A stretch of DNA of 64,000 nt from Gordionus sp. m RMFG-2023 (GCF_954871325.1 NC_088777.1:28931366-28995365); one strand, 5' to 3'. Shown: positions 9,270-22,110, counted from the first letter of the stretch. Notes: a model not told the origin generated them from the letters alone. Numbers and translations: made by a program.

Positions 9270-12178
9270 CAGGGATGCGAACCCGACAAAATTTTTGCCC
9301 GGGTTCGGTTCGGGTTCGGTTCGGGGTATAAAAAAAAAGGTGGGTTCGGTTCGGGTTCGGTTCAGGGAAATATTTTTGAACCCGGGTTTGGTTCGGGTTC
9401 GGTTCGGGTTCAAGAATTTTTGAGTTAATAAAAAAAATTCTAAAAAACTAAACATAAATTTGATATAAAAAATAAATTTTTTATTTTATTTATAGGCAAA
9501 TATAGTTAAAAATACAAAGCATATAGTCATGTATCAATTTTAAAAATTTTATTTAGACGTATTAGCATAATATCTTCCAAGAGTTGTTCACTCATCCTCG
9601 ATCTATGTGGTGAAAGAATGAATTTCAAATGTGAAAAAGATCTTTCAACGCTAACCTATGCTAAATGTATTTATATGTGAAAATATGAAAAATTAACTTG
9701 GGTTGCAGGAACAGCAAATAAGATTTTAGATAAAATATATAATTCAGGGTGTTCCAGCTTAGCAGACTTCCAAAAATGCAAAATATTTTCCTTCTTATCT
9801 AATCTTTTATAATCGCTAAATCCAGTAATTATTGTTCCAATACTTTTCTCAGCAATCGTTGGCCCTCTTTTAAGTATTTTCTCCTGCCTTTCTTTAAGTT
9901 GTATCAATTTCTCTAAATCATCTTCTTGTTCAATAACTTCATCGGAACTAATATCATCAGATAAAATCGGCGTTGTTAAGCTTTTAATTCGTCTCCAAAA
10001 ATTGAAAAGATGTTTTTTCGCACAAATCTTATCATCATCACTAAGTAATACCTGTAATATTTAAGGATTTATATTGTTTATATTTAAATATTTCATAAAA
10101 TAACAATTTTAATATAAATCTAAAATAATTAATTTACTAAGCTTTTAATTAACCTTGTATCTTGGGTCCAGGTATATGGCAGCTAAGAGAATTTCGTTCT
10201 TTATAAACCTTTCTTCTCTGTTCTTAAGACAAGAGTATAGTAATTGAGCATAATGGTTTGGATTTTTTTCCAGTTCGATGCAGCATCTTAACCATGCTGC
10301 ATAAAAATCTGTCAGTGTTAACTGTTCAGATTGGAATTGTTTGGTTGCGATTTTTAGCGGTTTTAAAATTTCAACAATCGTTATTATCTCTTTCCAATCT
10401 TCAGTCAATAAATAATCAGATTGCTCTGTAAAAAAATCTTCGATATTGGGTTTTAGTAAAATCAGCCTTTCTAACATATCATGGGTTGAATGCCATCTGT
10501 GGCAATCTAACACAGGCTTAGGGAGTTTCATATTTTTTAATAACTTTTGGTAAGTGGGATGTCTTAATTTTAAATTTAGGCTCCTAGCTTTTGCAATGGT
10601 TTCCACAATAGGTGATAATTTTATAGCATCTTGAAGTGCCAGCTGAAGTGTGTGAGCTGCACACCGTACACTATAAATCGGATAGGATATAATAGTTGAT
10701 AAAAAAGTATTTTGTATATCATCAATATCATATTTATATACATTTACATCCATTTTCCTCATCTGCTGATTCACTCCTTATATCATAATCAGTTTCAGGT
10801 TACAGGAGCTTTATAGCTCTTAAAATTACAACCATTATCAGAAGTAATTGTGTATATTTGTTGAATATTAATTTTAAATTTTAGTAAAGTTTTTAATATA
10901 TTCTCTTTTATATATTCTCCTGTAAATCTCTTTCAGCTCTACAATTCCAAGAGTCCTCAAATTTATAATGGACTTTGATATAAATTGAATATTTACACCA
11001 CGAATTAACCTATCTAGTCGTTGAACTGCATCAACTTTTAAACTTATTAATTTTCCTTCTACCTCTCTCGATATTTTGTCTCTAATTGATTGGGCTGTTT
11101 TATTAATAGTTCTGGATAAATTTTCTTTGTTTATAACTAAATTGAGCCCAGATAGGAGTGGATTTATAATTCTTTGAAATCCCGAATCTTCAATAATTGA
11201 TAAAGGCCGGCCATTTACAGTAACAAGTTCTAGTATAGAACTCATCAAATCATTAGATGATATATTTATACTTATATGCTTTTTTGGAAAAAAGGTTTCT
11301 ATATTAATTTTAGGTTTTTTTGCCAATAACAATTCCTGATATTTGGTTTTTTCATTTAAATAATTTAAATATTCATTGTTGTGATTTCTTTCCAGGTGTC
11401 TTTCTAAATTTGACAAGTGATTACCAGACATTTTTACTTTGCAATATGAACACATTGATTTTTTTTCTATTGTATTAAGGGTAAAATGCTTATCAAATAT
11501 GACTTTATCTTTAATCTTAAATCTATAAAAAGAGAACAATTTTTTTAAATAGCAATGATTTCAAAATTAAAAAAGAGATATTTATAAATTTAATTTCATT
11601 TATAATATGCACTTCATTAATATCTTGTAAAAATTAAACTGAACCAAAAATAAATGATTAGCATATATAAATTTTAAAATCATTTTAATAAGTTCACAAA
11701 AACTGCCCTACATTTAACAATTTTTAAGTTAGATGTTTAGAATTTTTTAAATTAACAATATAATAATTTTTACTTTGATTTGTTAACCATTTTCTTCTAA
11801 TTAATAATCTTTAAGAATAATAAGATAAAAATTTAAAAATAAATGGCGTAAATTAATTCAATTGTTTAAAATTTTTTAACACTCCAATAGGAATCGAGAA
11901 TAAATTTAAAAATGGCATAAATGAATTAAGTTGTTTAAAATTTATTAAGACTTCATTTAATTGGAAATTTGAAAATATAATATTTGTATTTACATATATT
12001 AATATATGATTTTAAATAATACACTGAACCCGATTGAACCAGGGTTCAAATAAAATTCTTGGGTTCGGTTCGGGGTTTTGAAAATTTTATAAATGGGGTT
12101 CAGGTTCGGTTCGGGTTCAGAGTTTTTTCTAAAAACCCGGGTTCACTTCTCCGGGTTCGGGTTCGGTTCGAATCCCTG
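9270..12178 (-). mobile_element. Full-length hAT transposon with 8-bp target duplication
   Basis: The element is bounded by CAGGGATGCGAAC at 9270 and GTTCGAATCCCTG ending at 12178, inverted with one mismatch. A perfect 8-bp duplication, GTTAATTC, flanks it (9262-9269 and 12179-12186). Subterminal blocks at 9285-9415 and 12,030-12,170 are built from CGGTTCGGGTT units in opposite orientation. A BED/hAT transposase lies on the minus strand. Intact termini and duplication suggest a fairly recent insertion, although the transposase carries a few breaks. Confidence 0.85.
9527..11539 (-). pseudogene. hAT transposase with introns of 102 and 42 bp
   Basis: Reading from the N-terminus: a BED finger (CSYCKVKMSG...HLERNHN) near 11,400-11,460, a region around 11,150-11,240, the YTITSDNG motif holding the second catalytic Asp at about 10,840, RCAAHTLQLAL at about 10,650, and CHRWHSTHDMLERLILLKP at about 10,470. 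The C-terminal hAT block follows. Two GT...AG introns are clear: 10,052-10,153 (102 bp) and 9,656-9,697 (42 bp). Removing the second creates VPATQVSVERSFS, the canonical hAT signature. About three frameshifts or stops cluster between 10,740 and 10,880. There is no convincing ATG at the N-terminus, so the true start is unknown. The stop is at 9527-9529. Confidence 0.75.
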
Positions 12179-12186
12179 GTTAATTC

Positions 12187-13783
12187 CATATGGTATTAAC
12201 TATAAAAAATAATATTGATTAATTATGAAATGATTATTAAAATACTATGTCCATATTGCCGTAAACTACTGCATAAATAAATACCAGAACATTTATTTAA
12301 CATTTGCAGCCGGAATAAATACGGCATTAATTTATTCTATGAATTAATAATATCAATTTTAAATTTTTCTTGGCTTTATATTTATATACCATTTTAAAAT
12401 TTTTGAAATCATTAAAACTTTTCATTGCAAAACTACAAAATATTTCCAAAAATGACATTGATTTGATTGACTATGAAAATAGCTGAAATCATTATATTGG
12501 AACTTGAGGAAATTAGGACAAGATGAATTTCATAAATTATATGTTGAGTCAAAAGTAGAGATCTGAATTTAATAATTAAGATGAATATTTCAGGACTATT
12601 TTTTAAATTATTCTACATTAAATATCAAATAAGCCAAAGATAGGAAGAAAAGATATGATGACAAATTTTTTTATATTTTATTATTTAAAAAAATTTTTTT
12701 TATTATAAACTTCAAGTGTGGCATTTAAAATAAATTGTTCAGTATTTAAACCTATTTCCGTAAAAATATCTCCCAAGAAAATGGAAAATTAGGGAATATA
12801 CCTCAATAAAATGAATGATCAAAAAGAAAAATTTAATAAGATTATTTAATTTGGTTTCAACATCTGTTAAAAAATGTCCCCCCTTTCACTGTAATATGTG
12901 GGTATATAAAAGGTAATTAAAATATTTTTTTGTTCAAACAATAGTATTTACTCATGGTCTTAAGTAGTTGGATTTGACCTGAAGGGGAGAGTGGAGGGGG
13001 ATGGGGGGAATAAAAATTTGATGAGCAAAAAATAAAAGGTAATAAATATCCTTTGATTGTAATGATGATTATCAATCTAAGTGAGCGGGTCAAAGTCTTA
13101 GGGGCTCACGAATATTTTTATCAACACAGAATATTAATATGGTTATTAAATAAATGCTAATTAAAAAATATTTTGAATCAAATAAAAGTATTCACTTTTG
13201 GTCTAATGGGTTGGACATAGGTCTGGAAAAAGTGGGGGGGGGGGGGATAAAAAATAAAAAATTTTATATGATCAAATAAAAGGTAATTCCATCATCAAAT
13301 TAAGGAAGGGAATTCTCATCCCCTCATTCTTGACTGACTCTGCTAGTAAATTTACAAAATGCCTCTTAATTATAATTTTTTCATTTATTAATTGACCAAA
13401 CTTTTTTCGATGAATACATTGTAAATTTATATATATGCTATAATTCTTAAGAATATTTTTATGCATCAATCTATATTTCCAACATTATTTTAAAAACATA
13501 ATTACATTTATATATCAAATTTTAAGAGTTATTTTTCGAGTCATTTATTATAATGATCATGTTTGTTCTTTTAAGGCCTAATCTTTTTTTTTATTTCCTT
13601 TGACTTATATTTTGATATTTTGTTAATTTAAAAAGTTCTAGAGGATAATATTTTTGATGTGACGCTCAAGATTTGCACCATGATGGCCTTTCATAATTGT
13701 ATCAAAATCTGTAACTTACATTTGGATGTATCATTTATAACTATACATAAATAATTTATATATTGTATTTAATTTATTCCTGG
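12187..13783. other. Gene-free AT-rich stretch with a diverged duplication
   Basis: No coding signal is visible. Two diverged copies of a unit lie at about 12,905-13,040 and 13,145-13,290. Each holds ATAAAAGGTAAT, ATTCA/ACTCATGGTCTTA-like sequence, a G-run and a second ATAAAAGGTAAT. The G-runs reach 13 bases near 13,236. Confidence 0.45.
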
Positions 13784-14385
13784 CAGTGGCGTAGAGAAGG
13801 GGAGGGGGATTGGGGTTGACCCCCCCCCCTCTCCCTCCCCCATAACTATCCAAAAATTTTTTTTTTTTAAATTTTAATTTTTTATCTATTGCAAATAATT
13901 TTATTTAAAAAATGGTTTTAATTTATAAAAATTATATACAATATGAAAATGAAATATATTTAAAAAAACAAATAAGAATTTTTAATTTTAAATGATAACA
14001 TGGTTTAAAAATATATATTAAAAATTATAGGTAAAATATTAAATAACAATAAAAATATATTGTAAATTTTTTCGCATAGTTAAATTAAATATTTATATTG
14101 TTAAACTAATTAGATAGTTTAAAAATTTTAATTAATTTTTAAATAAAAGAAAAATCATTTAATTTGGGAAATATAATGAGAAAGTAAAGGTGATCGCTAA
14201 TATGTTTGGGATTAAAAACTTTAAACCTAGAGTAGTTTCTATATAGTTCAATCGCTTAAATATTGATGCATCTACGATTGAGGATTTTTATATAATGAAT
14301 ATTTTTACTCCCCTTATTGATACATTTTTATTTCAATTAAAGGAAAGATTTATTAGTCACAATTTTATTTTAAACAGCTTTTATT

Positions 14386-14724
14386 TTCTTTTGCCGGTTG
14401 AGTCTAAATACACTTGAAACGCGAGAAGATATTAAGAAAATCTCAGAGTTTTATTCTGATGAATTATCAGGAACGTATGATAAATTACTTTGTGATGTCG
14501 AATTTTGGTATAAAAATTTTGACAGAATAGAGTACTCTTTGAGATTAAAATATGCTTTGCAGGCCCTTTCCATGTATAATTGCACTTTAGATTCCCTGCC
14601 TAATATCAAAACATTGCTTTTTATCTTAGCTACTTTACCGATTAGCACCTGCCCTAATGAAAGGTCTTTTTCAACTTTGAAAAGGTTAAAAACCTATTTA
14701 AGAAATACGGTGAAAGCCGTTTAA
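14386..14724 (+). pseudogene. hAT transposase C-terminal fragment (copy B)
   Basis: An open frame of roughly 110 codons carries ETREDIKKISEFYSDELSG, DVEFWYKNFDRIEY and the dimerisation signature LPISTCPNERSFSTLKRLK. It is the best-preserved of the three copies. The BED finger, catalytic domain and insertion domain are absent, so it is the truncated end of a ZMYM1-like hAT transposase. Confidence 0.7.
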
Positions 14725-14974
14725 ATGACGCAATATTAAATATTTATAAGGAGATTATTCTAGATAAAAATTTGATTCTAGATGAATTAGTCAAATCTCA
14801 GAGAAAAGTAGACTTCTCTTTATAAATTCAAATTATAAAATTGTTATATTATTATATATGATCTTAGTCATAAAATTTTTATATTCAAAACGTAATTAAA
14901 ATGAATTCTTAGTCATCATAATATTTATATATTATACTATTTTTAATAAAAATATTGCATTTGCACTAAGAATT

Positions 14975-15310
14975 AATGATCTGCCTCGGGCCTAATTTTT
15001 CAAGCACGGCGCTGCCCAAAATTATTTTAAAAAGGTTTTGCCAGCCCGAACCTGAAATTTTTTTAAAAAAGTTTTGTCGGCCTGGCTCGAATTTATTTAA
15101 ATATAGAAATTCATTTTTATAATACTCAAAATAAATGATATATGTTATATGGCGTCTAGTTTTTATATCAAATATTTTTATTTTAAATAAAAAATTTAAC
15201 ATAAAATTGATATATTTTAAAAAATTTCCAAGGCCCGACCCAACCCGGCCCGAATTTTTTAAAAAATTATTAGGCCCGACCCAGCCCGATCCCGATTTTC
15301 GGATCTCTAA
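14975..15310. mobile_element. GGCCCG MITE nested in hAT copy B
   Basis: The element is flanked by a perfect 8-bp duplication TAAGAATT (14,967-14,974 and 15,311-15,318). Both ends carry GGCCCGA / CGGGCC words in opposite orientation. The same insertion with the same duplication is present in copy C (45,360-45,660), and copy A retains a single TAAGAGTT. Confidence 0.75.
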
Positions 15311-15855
15311 TAAGAATTATTTATGTTTTATATATACTCATTGTCATTTGTATTAATTTTTTTTAAATATAGTTATTTAGAATAAATTTTTATAATCTGT
15401 ATAAAATTTATACATTTTGAAATTTATTTTATTGTATAAATAATAAATAAAATCTATAATGAAATTCTCTGCAAAATTTTGTTATATGCAAGAATTTAAT
15501 TAAAATAATTATTTTCAACATAGAATAAGATATATTGAGTGATCATAAAAAATGGGAGGTTTGGGGGGCGATTTTATTCTTCTTTCTACACCAAATGGAT
15601 TGAATTAATTTACAATTGACTAAACATTGATAAAATTTTCAGAATAATGCTTTCAGTCGCGTATTGATCTTAAATTTGGCCAAAATTTTGTTACTAATAT
15701 TTTTTTCATTTATGCTGGCTACTATAGTGGTTAGACACCAATAAAGCACAAAATTGGCAAATTTTTAAAATGTGGCTTGGGGGCGAAGGCCCCCAAAAAA
15801 ATAACCCCCCCCCCCCACCCCATGGATCAATCCTGGCTACGCCACTCTTCCTAGG

Positions 15856-16453
15856 TTTTAATAAGCTTTTTAAAAATTTAAATAAAAGAAAATTATATAA
15901 AAAAATGTGGAAAATAGCATTATTCAAAAACTTGACTGATACTTAGCAATCAAAGTTGAATTAGAATAATTTTTAAACTAATTTGGATATGAATTCGAAT
16001 TTTGCAATATACTAGTAATAAGGTTCACATTATTTTGTAAGCCAAAAATTATGAGGTTCAAATTGGTTCACAAGCAGTTTTCGCGATTCAGGTTCGGATA
16101 GAAAATAATGCAAATGTTCAGGTTCGATAAAAAATAATGATTAATACATGTTCAAAGGTTCTGTGATCCTGAAAGAAGCTTGAATAATAAAAAAGAAAAT
16201 AGGCATTCAGTATATTTTTTACTATGAAAATTAAATATGCGAAATTTAGGGGGAGAAAGAAGAATAGTATTGATTTTAAGATTTTTACCTTCCATAAGTG
16301 TTAGCACATCTTGCAATTTCTGAAACTTTTTTGAGTACTTGTCCTTTTTAATCAAAGGAACAATTTAGATGATGCTGATATGTAAACTCTTAGAGTTGGA
16401 AAGTTATTCATTTTTTTTATTATAATATTTCTTTCGTCCTTTTCTATTTTATC
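15856..16453. other. Non-coding stretch with GGTTC-type repeat debris
   Basis: No gene is visible. Words such as CAGGTTCGGATAGAAAATAATG and GTTCAGGTTCGATAAAAAATA (about 16,090-16,135) look like the remains of a hAT subterminal array of the GGTTCG type. Confidence 0.35.
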
Positions 16454-16681
16454 CGGTTTGACTAAACTACAAATGCCAAGGTAAACTGCAAATGCTTAGG
16501 TAAAATTTTTTGTTATATGGAGCGAGGCTCATTTTCTTATTCTATAAATAACTTATAAAAATTATATTCTCAGATATATTCAATAATAAATGAATAGACA
16601 TTAATAGTTGTATTTCTATCTCATAATAAAGAGTTAAAATCCTTTAGTATAATTAAATTAAAAATAATTATAATTACATTA
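16454..16681. repeat. Isolated left half of the MULE-like foldback family
   Basis: It begins CGGTTTGACTAAAC and matches 43-206 followed directly by the sequence that resumes at 3546. It stops abruptly near 16,681. It therefore supplies the uninterrupted reference for the insertion point in the copy at 43-4320. Confidence 0.75.
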
Positions 16682-16730
16682 TTTTTCACATGATAAATCA
16701 TGTTTTTTATGTATATGTTAGCGGCAATGT

Positions 16731-16830
16731 GTAAATTTCGGCAATGTGAGGTGAGGTACTGGTAGGCAGGGTGATTTTCAGGCAATGTGCATATTGCCGG
16801 GTTAAATCAGGCAATGTGTTATTTTTGTAA
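16731..16830. repeat. Four dispersed GGCAATGTG words
   Basis: GGCAATGTG occurs four times within about 100 bp, with a reverse partner ATTGCCGGG near 16,793. The stretch is GC-richer than its surroundings and lies about 100 bp before the LTR element. It could be a transposon end; no partner was found. Confidence 0.4.
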
Positions 16831-16935
16831 TATTATATTATTAATAATTTTTTCGTTATTATTAATAATCTTTTAAGATTAATATTATACTTGATTAATT
16901 TATAACATTTTTTTTTAAATATATTATTTAATAAT

Positions 16936-17390
16936 TGATATATATTTCATATATATTTGTATTAGATATTTCATATATTTTGGTATATTATATATATATA
17001 TATTTATCCATATTATTATTATTAAATGATAAATGTCAATCAATTATTAATATATATTTAGAAACATAAAAAATATTGATTTTTGTTTATATTGATTGAT
17101 AAAGAATTGACGCGGAGGAATATAATAATTGTAAAACAAAGAAAAGAATTTTTTTATAGACATTTTGAAATTATTATGATTTTTATGGTTGTTTTATAAA
17201 AATATTGGAATTAATTTTTAAAAAAGTTATAAAATAAAGAAATGTTAAATAGTAGTAAAATGTTCAAAATTCTAACCATTAATATTAAGTTATAATAATA
17301 ATCTGTGAGATTATTGAGAAATTATAAGTTATAATCATAATCGGTGAGATTATTGAGAAACAATATTATAAATTATTGAGAGTTATTTTA
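16936..17390 (+). repeat. 5' LTR
   Basis: It is 455 bp, begins TGATATAT and ends TTATTTTA. It contains a short internal duplication around 17,290-17,365 (two copies of GTGAGATTATTGAGAAA). Confidence 0.9.
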
Positions 17391-17415
17391 TTGGTGCAGT
17401 GGTACCAGGATTCGT
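17391..17415 (+). other. Primer-binding-site-like sequence
   Basis: TGGTGCAGTGGTACC lies one base after the 5' LTR, where a site complementary to a tRNA 3' end (starting TGG) is expected. The following GGATTCG would extend into a T-loop-like complement. I cannot assign the tRNA. Confidence 0.5.
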
Positions 17416-17625
17416 TAACTCTTATTAGGGTGATTTTGTTAGGAAAATTTCAGAATTTATTAATCAAGAAAAAGATTTTCGAGGACCGGGTTCCTAAAAA
17501 CATTACTGGATTCTGGATTTATAAAAGGTAAAAAATTTGTTTTTTTTATTTACACAACGCAATTACTTTTAGATTTTTGAAGATATAATTTTTTTAAAGG
17601 ATTTTTAAGTTTTTTTTATGAAATT

Positions 17626-18640
17626 ATGGCTTTTTCTTTTGTTACTGTTCATCGTAAGCCTGATTTTGATAAAATGCAGAATTATAAGGATCATTTTAAT
17701 AAAATATTTAATTCAAAGTTTAATAAAGTGGATGTAACTAATAATATCATTACTGCAGTAATTTTTTTTGTGTTTTATGTAACTTTGATTATAATGAAAC
17801 ATGCAATTAAGAAAATAAAAAGAAGATTTATTAAAAATAAAGAAAATGATATAAAAAATACTAATACTGAAAATTTAATTTCTGAAATTTTGGTGAAATC
17901 TCCAGATATTTCTGAGGATATCCAAAATAGCTTACATTTAATTTTGTTAGAATTAAAAAAATTAAATGATAAAAAGAATATTATGCCGGAGGAAAAATCC
18001 GAGGAAATATTAGATACTGGTGAAGTATTTAATTTTCCTCAGAATAATAATATATCAGAGGATATCAATAAAAAATTAAATTCAATAGTGATTGAATTAA
18101 AAAAAAAATTTCAGAGGTTTTAATTGAGAAACCTGTAGAAATTGTAAAAAATTATAATAAAAATAGTACTTTGAGACAAAGTACGGAAGAATCTCTAATT
18201 TTATGTGAAATTAGAGAAATGAGAGAAAACATGAAAGTTTTGTCCAGAGATGTGTCCAACTTAAAAATTAAAAATAATAATATAATTGAAAGTTGTGAAC
18301 TCTGTGGAAGAAGAGGACATATCCGTAAAAATTGCTATTCAAGAGACCGAAAAATGAATGAGAATGGTAATGCAAAACCAAGTGAAAAAAATGATATTGT
18401 GTGTCATAGATGTGGTTTTGTAGGACATATTAAACGAAATTGCATGGTTAAATAAGCAAATTTTAAAAGTGGTTTTCCGCAAAGAACTTCGGTAGTGATT
18501 AATCCGGTGGTTAGAAGTATACAAAATCCGTCGATTAAAAATGTGGATAAAATTGAAAATAACAATACAGATCATGACAGAATGTGTTTCCGATGTAAAG
18601 AAATAGGACACATTGCTATCAATTGTATTCAAAGTGTGAG
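17626..18640 (+). pseudogene. gag-like region with CCHC zinc knuckles
   Basis: The first part is a 165-codon stretch starting at ATG 17,626. It has a strongly hydrophobic segment at residues 41-57 followed by a Lys/Arg-rich stretch, then Glu/Lys-rich, coiled-coil-like sequence. Downstream lie three CCHC knuckles: CELCGRRGHIRKNC, CHRCGFVGHIKRNC and CFRCKEIGHIAINC. Knuckles are the nucleic-acid-binding part of Gag. I could not recognise a capsid domain by eye, and a membrane-spanning-like segment is unusual for Gag. The region is treated as a broken fossil. Confidence 0.6.
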
Positions 18641-19099
18641 TGGATTACAGTGACTATATGATTTGAAAGAGAATCATATTAAAATAGATAAAATAATTTT
18701 AGAGAGTATTAAAATTTGTGATATATATAATTTTATTAAAAATTTTGTGGATATATATATTAAAATAGATAATCATCATGGGAATGAGGATTATACATTG
18801 AAATTTAACTTGAATAAAAAGAGTTGTAATGTTGGAAATTTTTATTGTCATTTTGATGAAATAAAAAATTTTAAATTAAACAGTAATCTGAATAAAAAGG
18901 ATTATTGTAATCAAATGAGTGATATATATCCAGGGGAAATTTTAAATAAAAACATAAATGAAATTCAGAGACCTTTAAATTCTGAGATGAATTTAGGTAT
19001 GAATATTAATTATATTGACAATGAGATTAAAATAAATGTCATTCAACCCATTAAAATGCCTAAAAATTTAATAACTGAGGGAGCAAAGGAACAGAGTTC

Positions 19100-22000
19100 A
19101 TGTCCTCATATTAATTTAAAATTTGGTGGACAAATGGTTGAAATGTTATTTGATACCGGGGCAAGTATTTCAATTGTCTAGTGAAAATTTTTATAAATAT
19201 TGGCCGAATGGTATTGTTGAGAGACAAAATATGTGTATTAAACAATTTGATGGATCTGAAATCAAAGTTTTAGGTAGAACTCAGTGGGATGTTATTTTCC
19301 ATGATATTCCTATAATTTTAGATTTATGGATAGTGAATAAAAATGTTGAAACAATTATGGGTTGGGATTGGATTACCAAATTGGGACCTCGAAATAATTA
19401 TTGGGATTTATTTATCATTGATAGCGAATTAGCTAAAGAAAATGCTGAAAGAAAAATAATGGCTAATGAAGTCAGAGAAAAACTTAAAGAAAGAGAAATG
19501 AATAAATTAATGAGTGAAATGAAAGAATCTATAGTTAATAATAATATTTGTGAATATCATGCGAAAACCATGATGTATTCAAATCCATCAAATCAATAGT
19601 GAAATTGATAATGATAAAAAAATTAATAATGAAATTAATGAATTTAATAGAGTTAAAAATGCTATACCTATTTTAGTGGAAAAATATGGTATAATTTTTG
19701 AAGACACTTTGGGATGTCTAAATGATTATCAAGTGGATTTAAAATTAAAAGAGGGATTTTCACCTATTTTCTTAGGGTGTCGTAGAGTTCCTTTTGAGTG
19801 GAAAAAGGAAATCAATGAAGAATTAGATAAATGGGTTAATGATGGTATTATTATTCCTGTGGAATATAGTGAATGGGCTACTCCATTAGTACCTGTTAAA
19901 AAATCTAACGGAAAACTTAGATTATGTGCAGATTTTAGAGTAACACTTAGCAAATGGGTTGTGGAAGTGAAATATCCATTGCCGCGAATTGAAGAAATTT
20001 TGGCAAATTTAAAAGGGGCCAAATATTTTTCAAAGGTTGACTTTTCATCAGCTTATTTACAATTGCCTTTGAAAGAAGAAATTCGTAAATTGATGACAAT
20101 AACGACGCCTAAAGGATTATTTGCATTTTGTAGATTACCTTTTGGGTTAAGTGTATCTGCACCGATTTTTCAGAGAACAATGGCATCAGTTTTCCAGGGT
20201 TTGGAAAGTGTATTTTATTATATGGATGATGTGTTGATAACTGGAGTGACCCCAGAACAACATAATCAACGTCTGGAAGAGGTTTTCAAGAGAATTAAAG
20301 ATAAAGGTTTAAAAGCCAGTAAAGAGAAAAGTATTCTTGGTGTCACCGAAATAGTGTATTTGGGTCATCAGATTAATGGAATTGAAGTGAAACCTCTCGA
20401 TAAAAATTTAAAAAATATTTTGAACATAAATCAGCCCAGTAATAAAGCTGAAGTGCAGTCTTTTATGGGCATGGTAAATTATTATCATAGATTTGTGGAT
20501 AATTTTGCAAAAATTGCAGCTCCACTATATGATTTATTAAAAAAAGGCGTCAATTTTGAGTGGAAAATTGAACAAAAAAACGCTTTTGAACATTTAAAGA
20601 GAAAAATTGGTGAGGAACCAATTTTAGTGTGTTTTAATAATGACTTGGAGATAATTCTTGCTGTTGATGCGTCAAATAAAGGTGTCGGAGGGGCCTTATT
20701 ACATGTTATTGATGGTTTAGAGAGACCAATTATTTTTTTTTCGAGAATATTTCATGAAGTTGAAACGAGGTACTCTGTTATAGAACAGGAGGCCTTAGCG
20801 ATTATTTTTGGGTTGACCAAATGTCGCGAATATTTGATCGGTAAAAGATTTGTGATTTATACCGATCATAAAACATTAATTCATTTGTTCAAGAAAGATA
20901 ACAAAGTATTAATGATGTCCCCAAGATTACAACGGTGGTTGTTACTTGTGGGAAGTTTTAATGTTGAAATAAAATATAGGCGAGGAAGAGAAAATCATTT
21001 GCCTGATATATTATCAAGATTAGGAGCAGGTTGTGCTACTTCTGAAATAATTGATAATATGATTATAGATAGAGAAGATGCTTTAGTGAGAACTTTATCA
21101 TATATGTTAAAAGGAGGTCCTACAACGTGGGAAGATCTCAAATCGTATACTTTAAAAGATAAAGTATTAAGACAAATAAAATTATTTTTAATGGGAAAAA
21201 AACCATGGAAAAATAATTATAAAATTTATCAAAAATTTGAAAAAGAATTATCTGTGGTGGGTGATTGTTTAATGAGAGGAAATAGGGCAGTAATTCCTTT
21301 GAAATTACGTGCTAAAATAATTAATTTATTACATGCAGGACACCAGGGTCAAGTTAAAATGAAATCTTGGGCTCGTGAATATGTGTGGTGGCCTGGAATG
21401 GGTAATGATATTGAAAAAATTACAAAGGAATGTGTTCCATGTAATACATGTGCCGTTATGCCCCGTAAAGAGATGGGACAAGTATGGCCAACGTCAAAGA
21501 AACCATGGGACCGTCTCCACATAGATTTTTTTGAATTGGATAAAAAATCATATTTTTTAGTGGTGGATTCATATTCCAAATGGATTGAATTTGAAGAGGT
21601 TCAGGGGTTAACAACTAAAGTTGTTATTAAATTATTACAAAAATTGTGGGCTAAGTTTGGTATTCCTAAAATAATTGTATCGGATGGAGGTCCGGCTTTT
21701 ATAAGTGAGAATTTTAAACAATTTTGTAATTCGATAAAAATTAACCATATTTTGACTCCACCTTATCATCCTAGCTCTAATGGCCAGGCTGAAAGAATGG
21801 TAGCCATAGTGAAAAATTGGTTAAAGAAATCTAAACAAGAGAAAAATGAAGTCTGGTTAGCCCAGTTATATTATAATAATTCAAGAAATAAAGAGGGAGT
21901 TACTCCTGTCGAATTATTTTTGGGTAGAAGAACCAGATTACCTTTAGATTTTCTTAAATCAAAAGAGATTGATAATTTAGAATCTTATGGAAAAAGCAAT

Positions 22001-22110
22001 ATAAAATTCCCTGTGGGTCAAATTATTTGGGGAAGACTTTTTGACCATAAAAAAAATGGGAAAAAGGTATTGTTTTGGATAATATTGGGAATAAATTGTG
22101 TAATATAAAA
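19100..22110 (+). pseudogene. pol region: protease, RT, RNase H, integrase
   Basis: The protease has the FDTGAS active site near 19,150-19,170. The reverse transcriptase has FSKVDFSSAYLQLPL, LPFGLSVSAPIFQ and the YMDD box near 20,220. The RNase H region starts near 20,640 with AVDASNKGVGGALL and includes YTDHKTL. The integrase has an HHCC-like zinc motif (HAGHQG ... CVPCNTC) and the core residues in HIDFFEL, VSDGGPAF and NGQAERM (21,340-21,830). Order and wording fit the Ty3/Gypsy K02A2.6-like group. The region is broken relative to gag; see the element entry for the overall state. Confidence 0.85.

Larger units (their letters stand above)
13784..15847 (+). mobile_element. hAT copy B, internally deleted
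   Basis: The termini are CAGTGGCGTAG at 13,784 and CTACGCCACTC at 15,847. Flanks TTCCTGG and TTCCTAGG look like an 8-bp duplication that lost one base. Runs of C/G lie just inside both ends (13,821-13,845 and 15,803-15,820). Only the C-terminal part of a transposase remains, so the copy cannot be autonomous. A GGCCCG MITE is nested at 14,975-15,310. The layout matches copy C at 44,030-46,162. Confidence 0.75.

Noticed and set aside
9180-9455. ORF with RTRTKPG / RTEPEPNPG repeats
   Set aside because: It is a translation of the GGTTCGGGTT subterminal array, not a protein-coding gene.
12160-12180. GGTTCGAATCCC, a tRNA B-box-like sequence
   Set aside because: It is the terminal repeat and GGTTCG subterminal array of the hAT element at 9,270-12,178. 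No A-box or cloverleaf is present.
17391-17415. A tRNA gene directly after the 5' LTR
   Set aside because: Only a 3'-end complement is visible, in the position of a primer-binding site. No cloverleaf is present.
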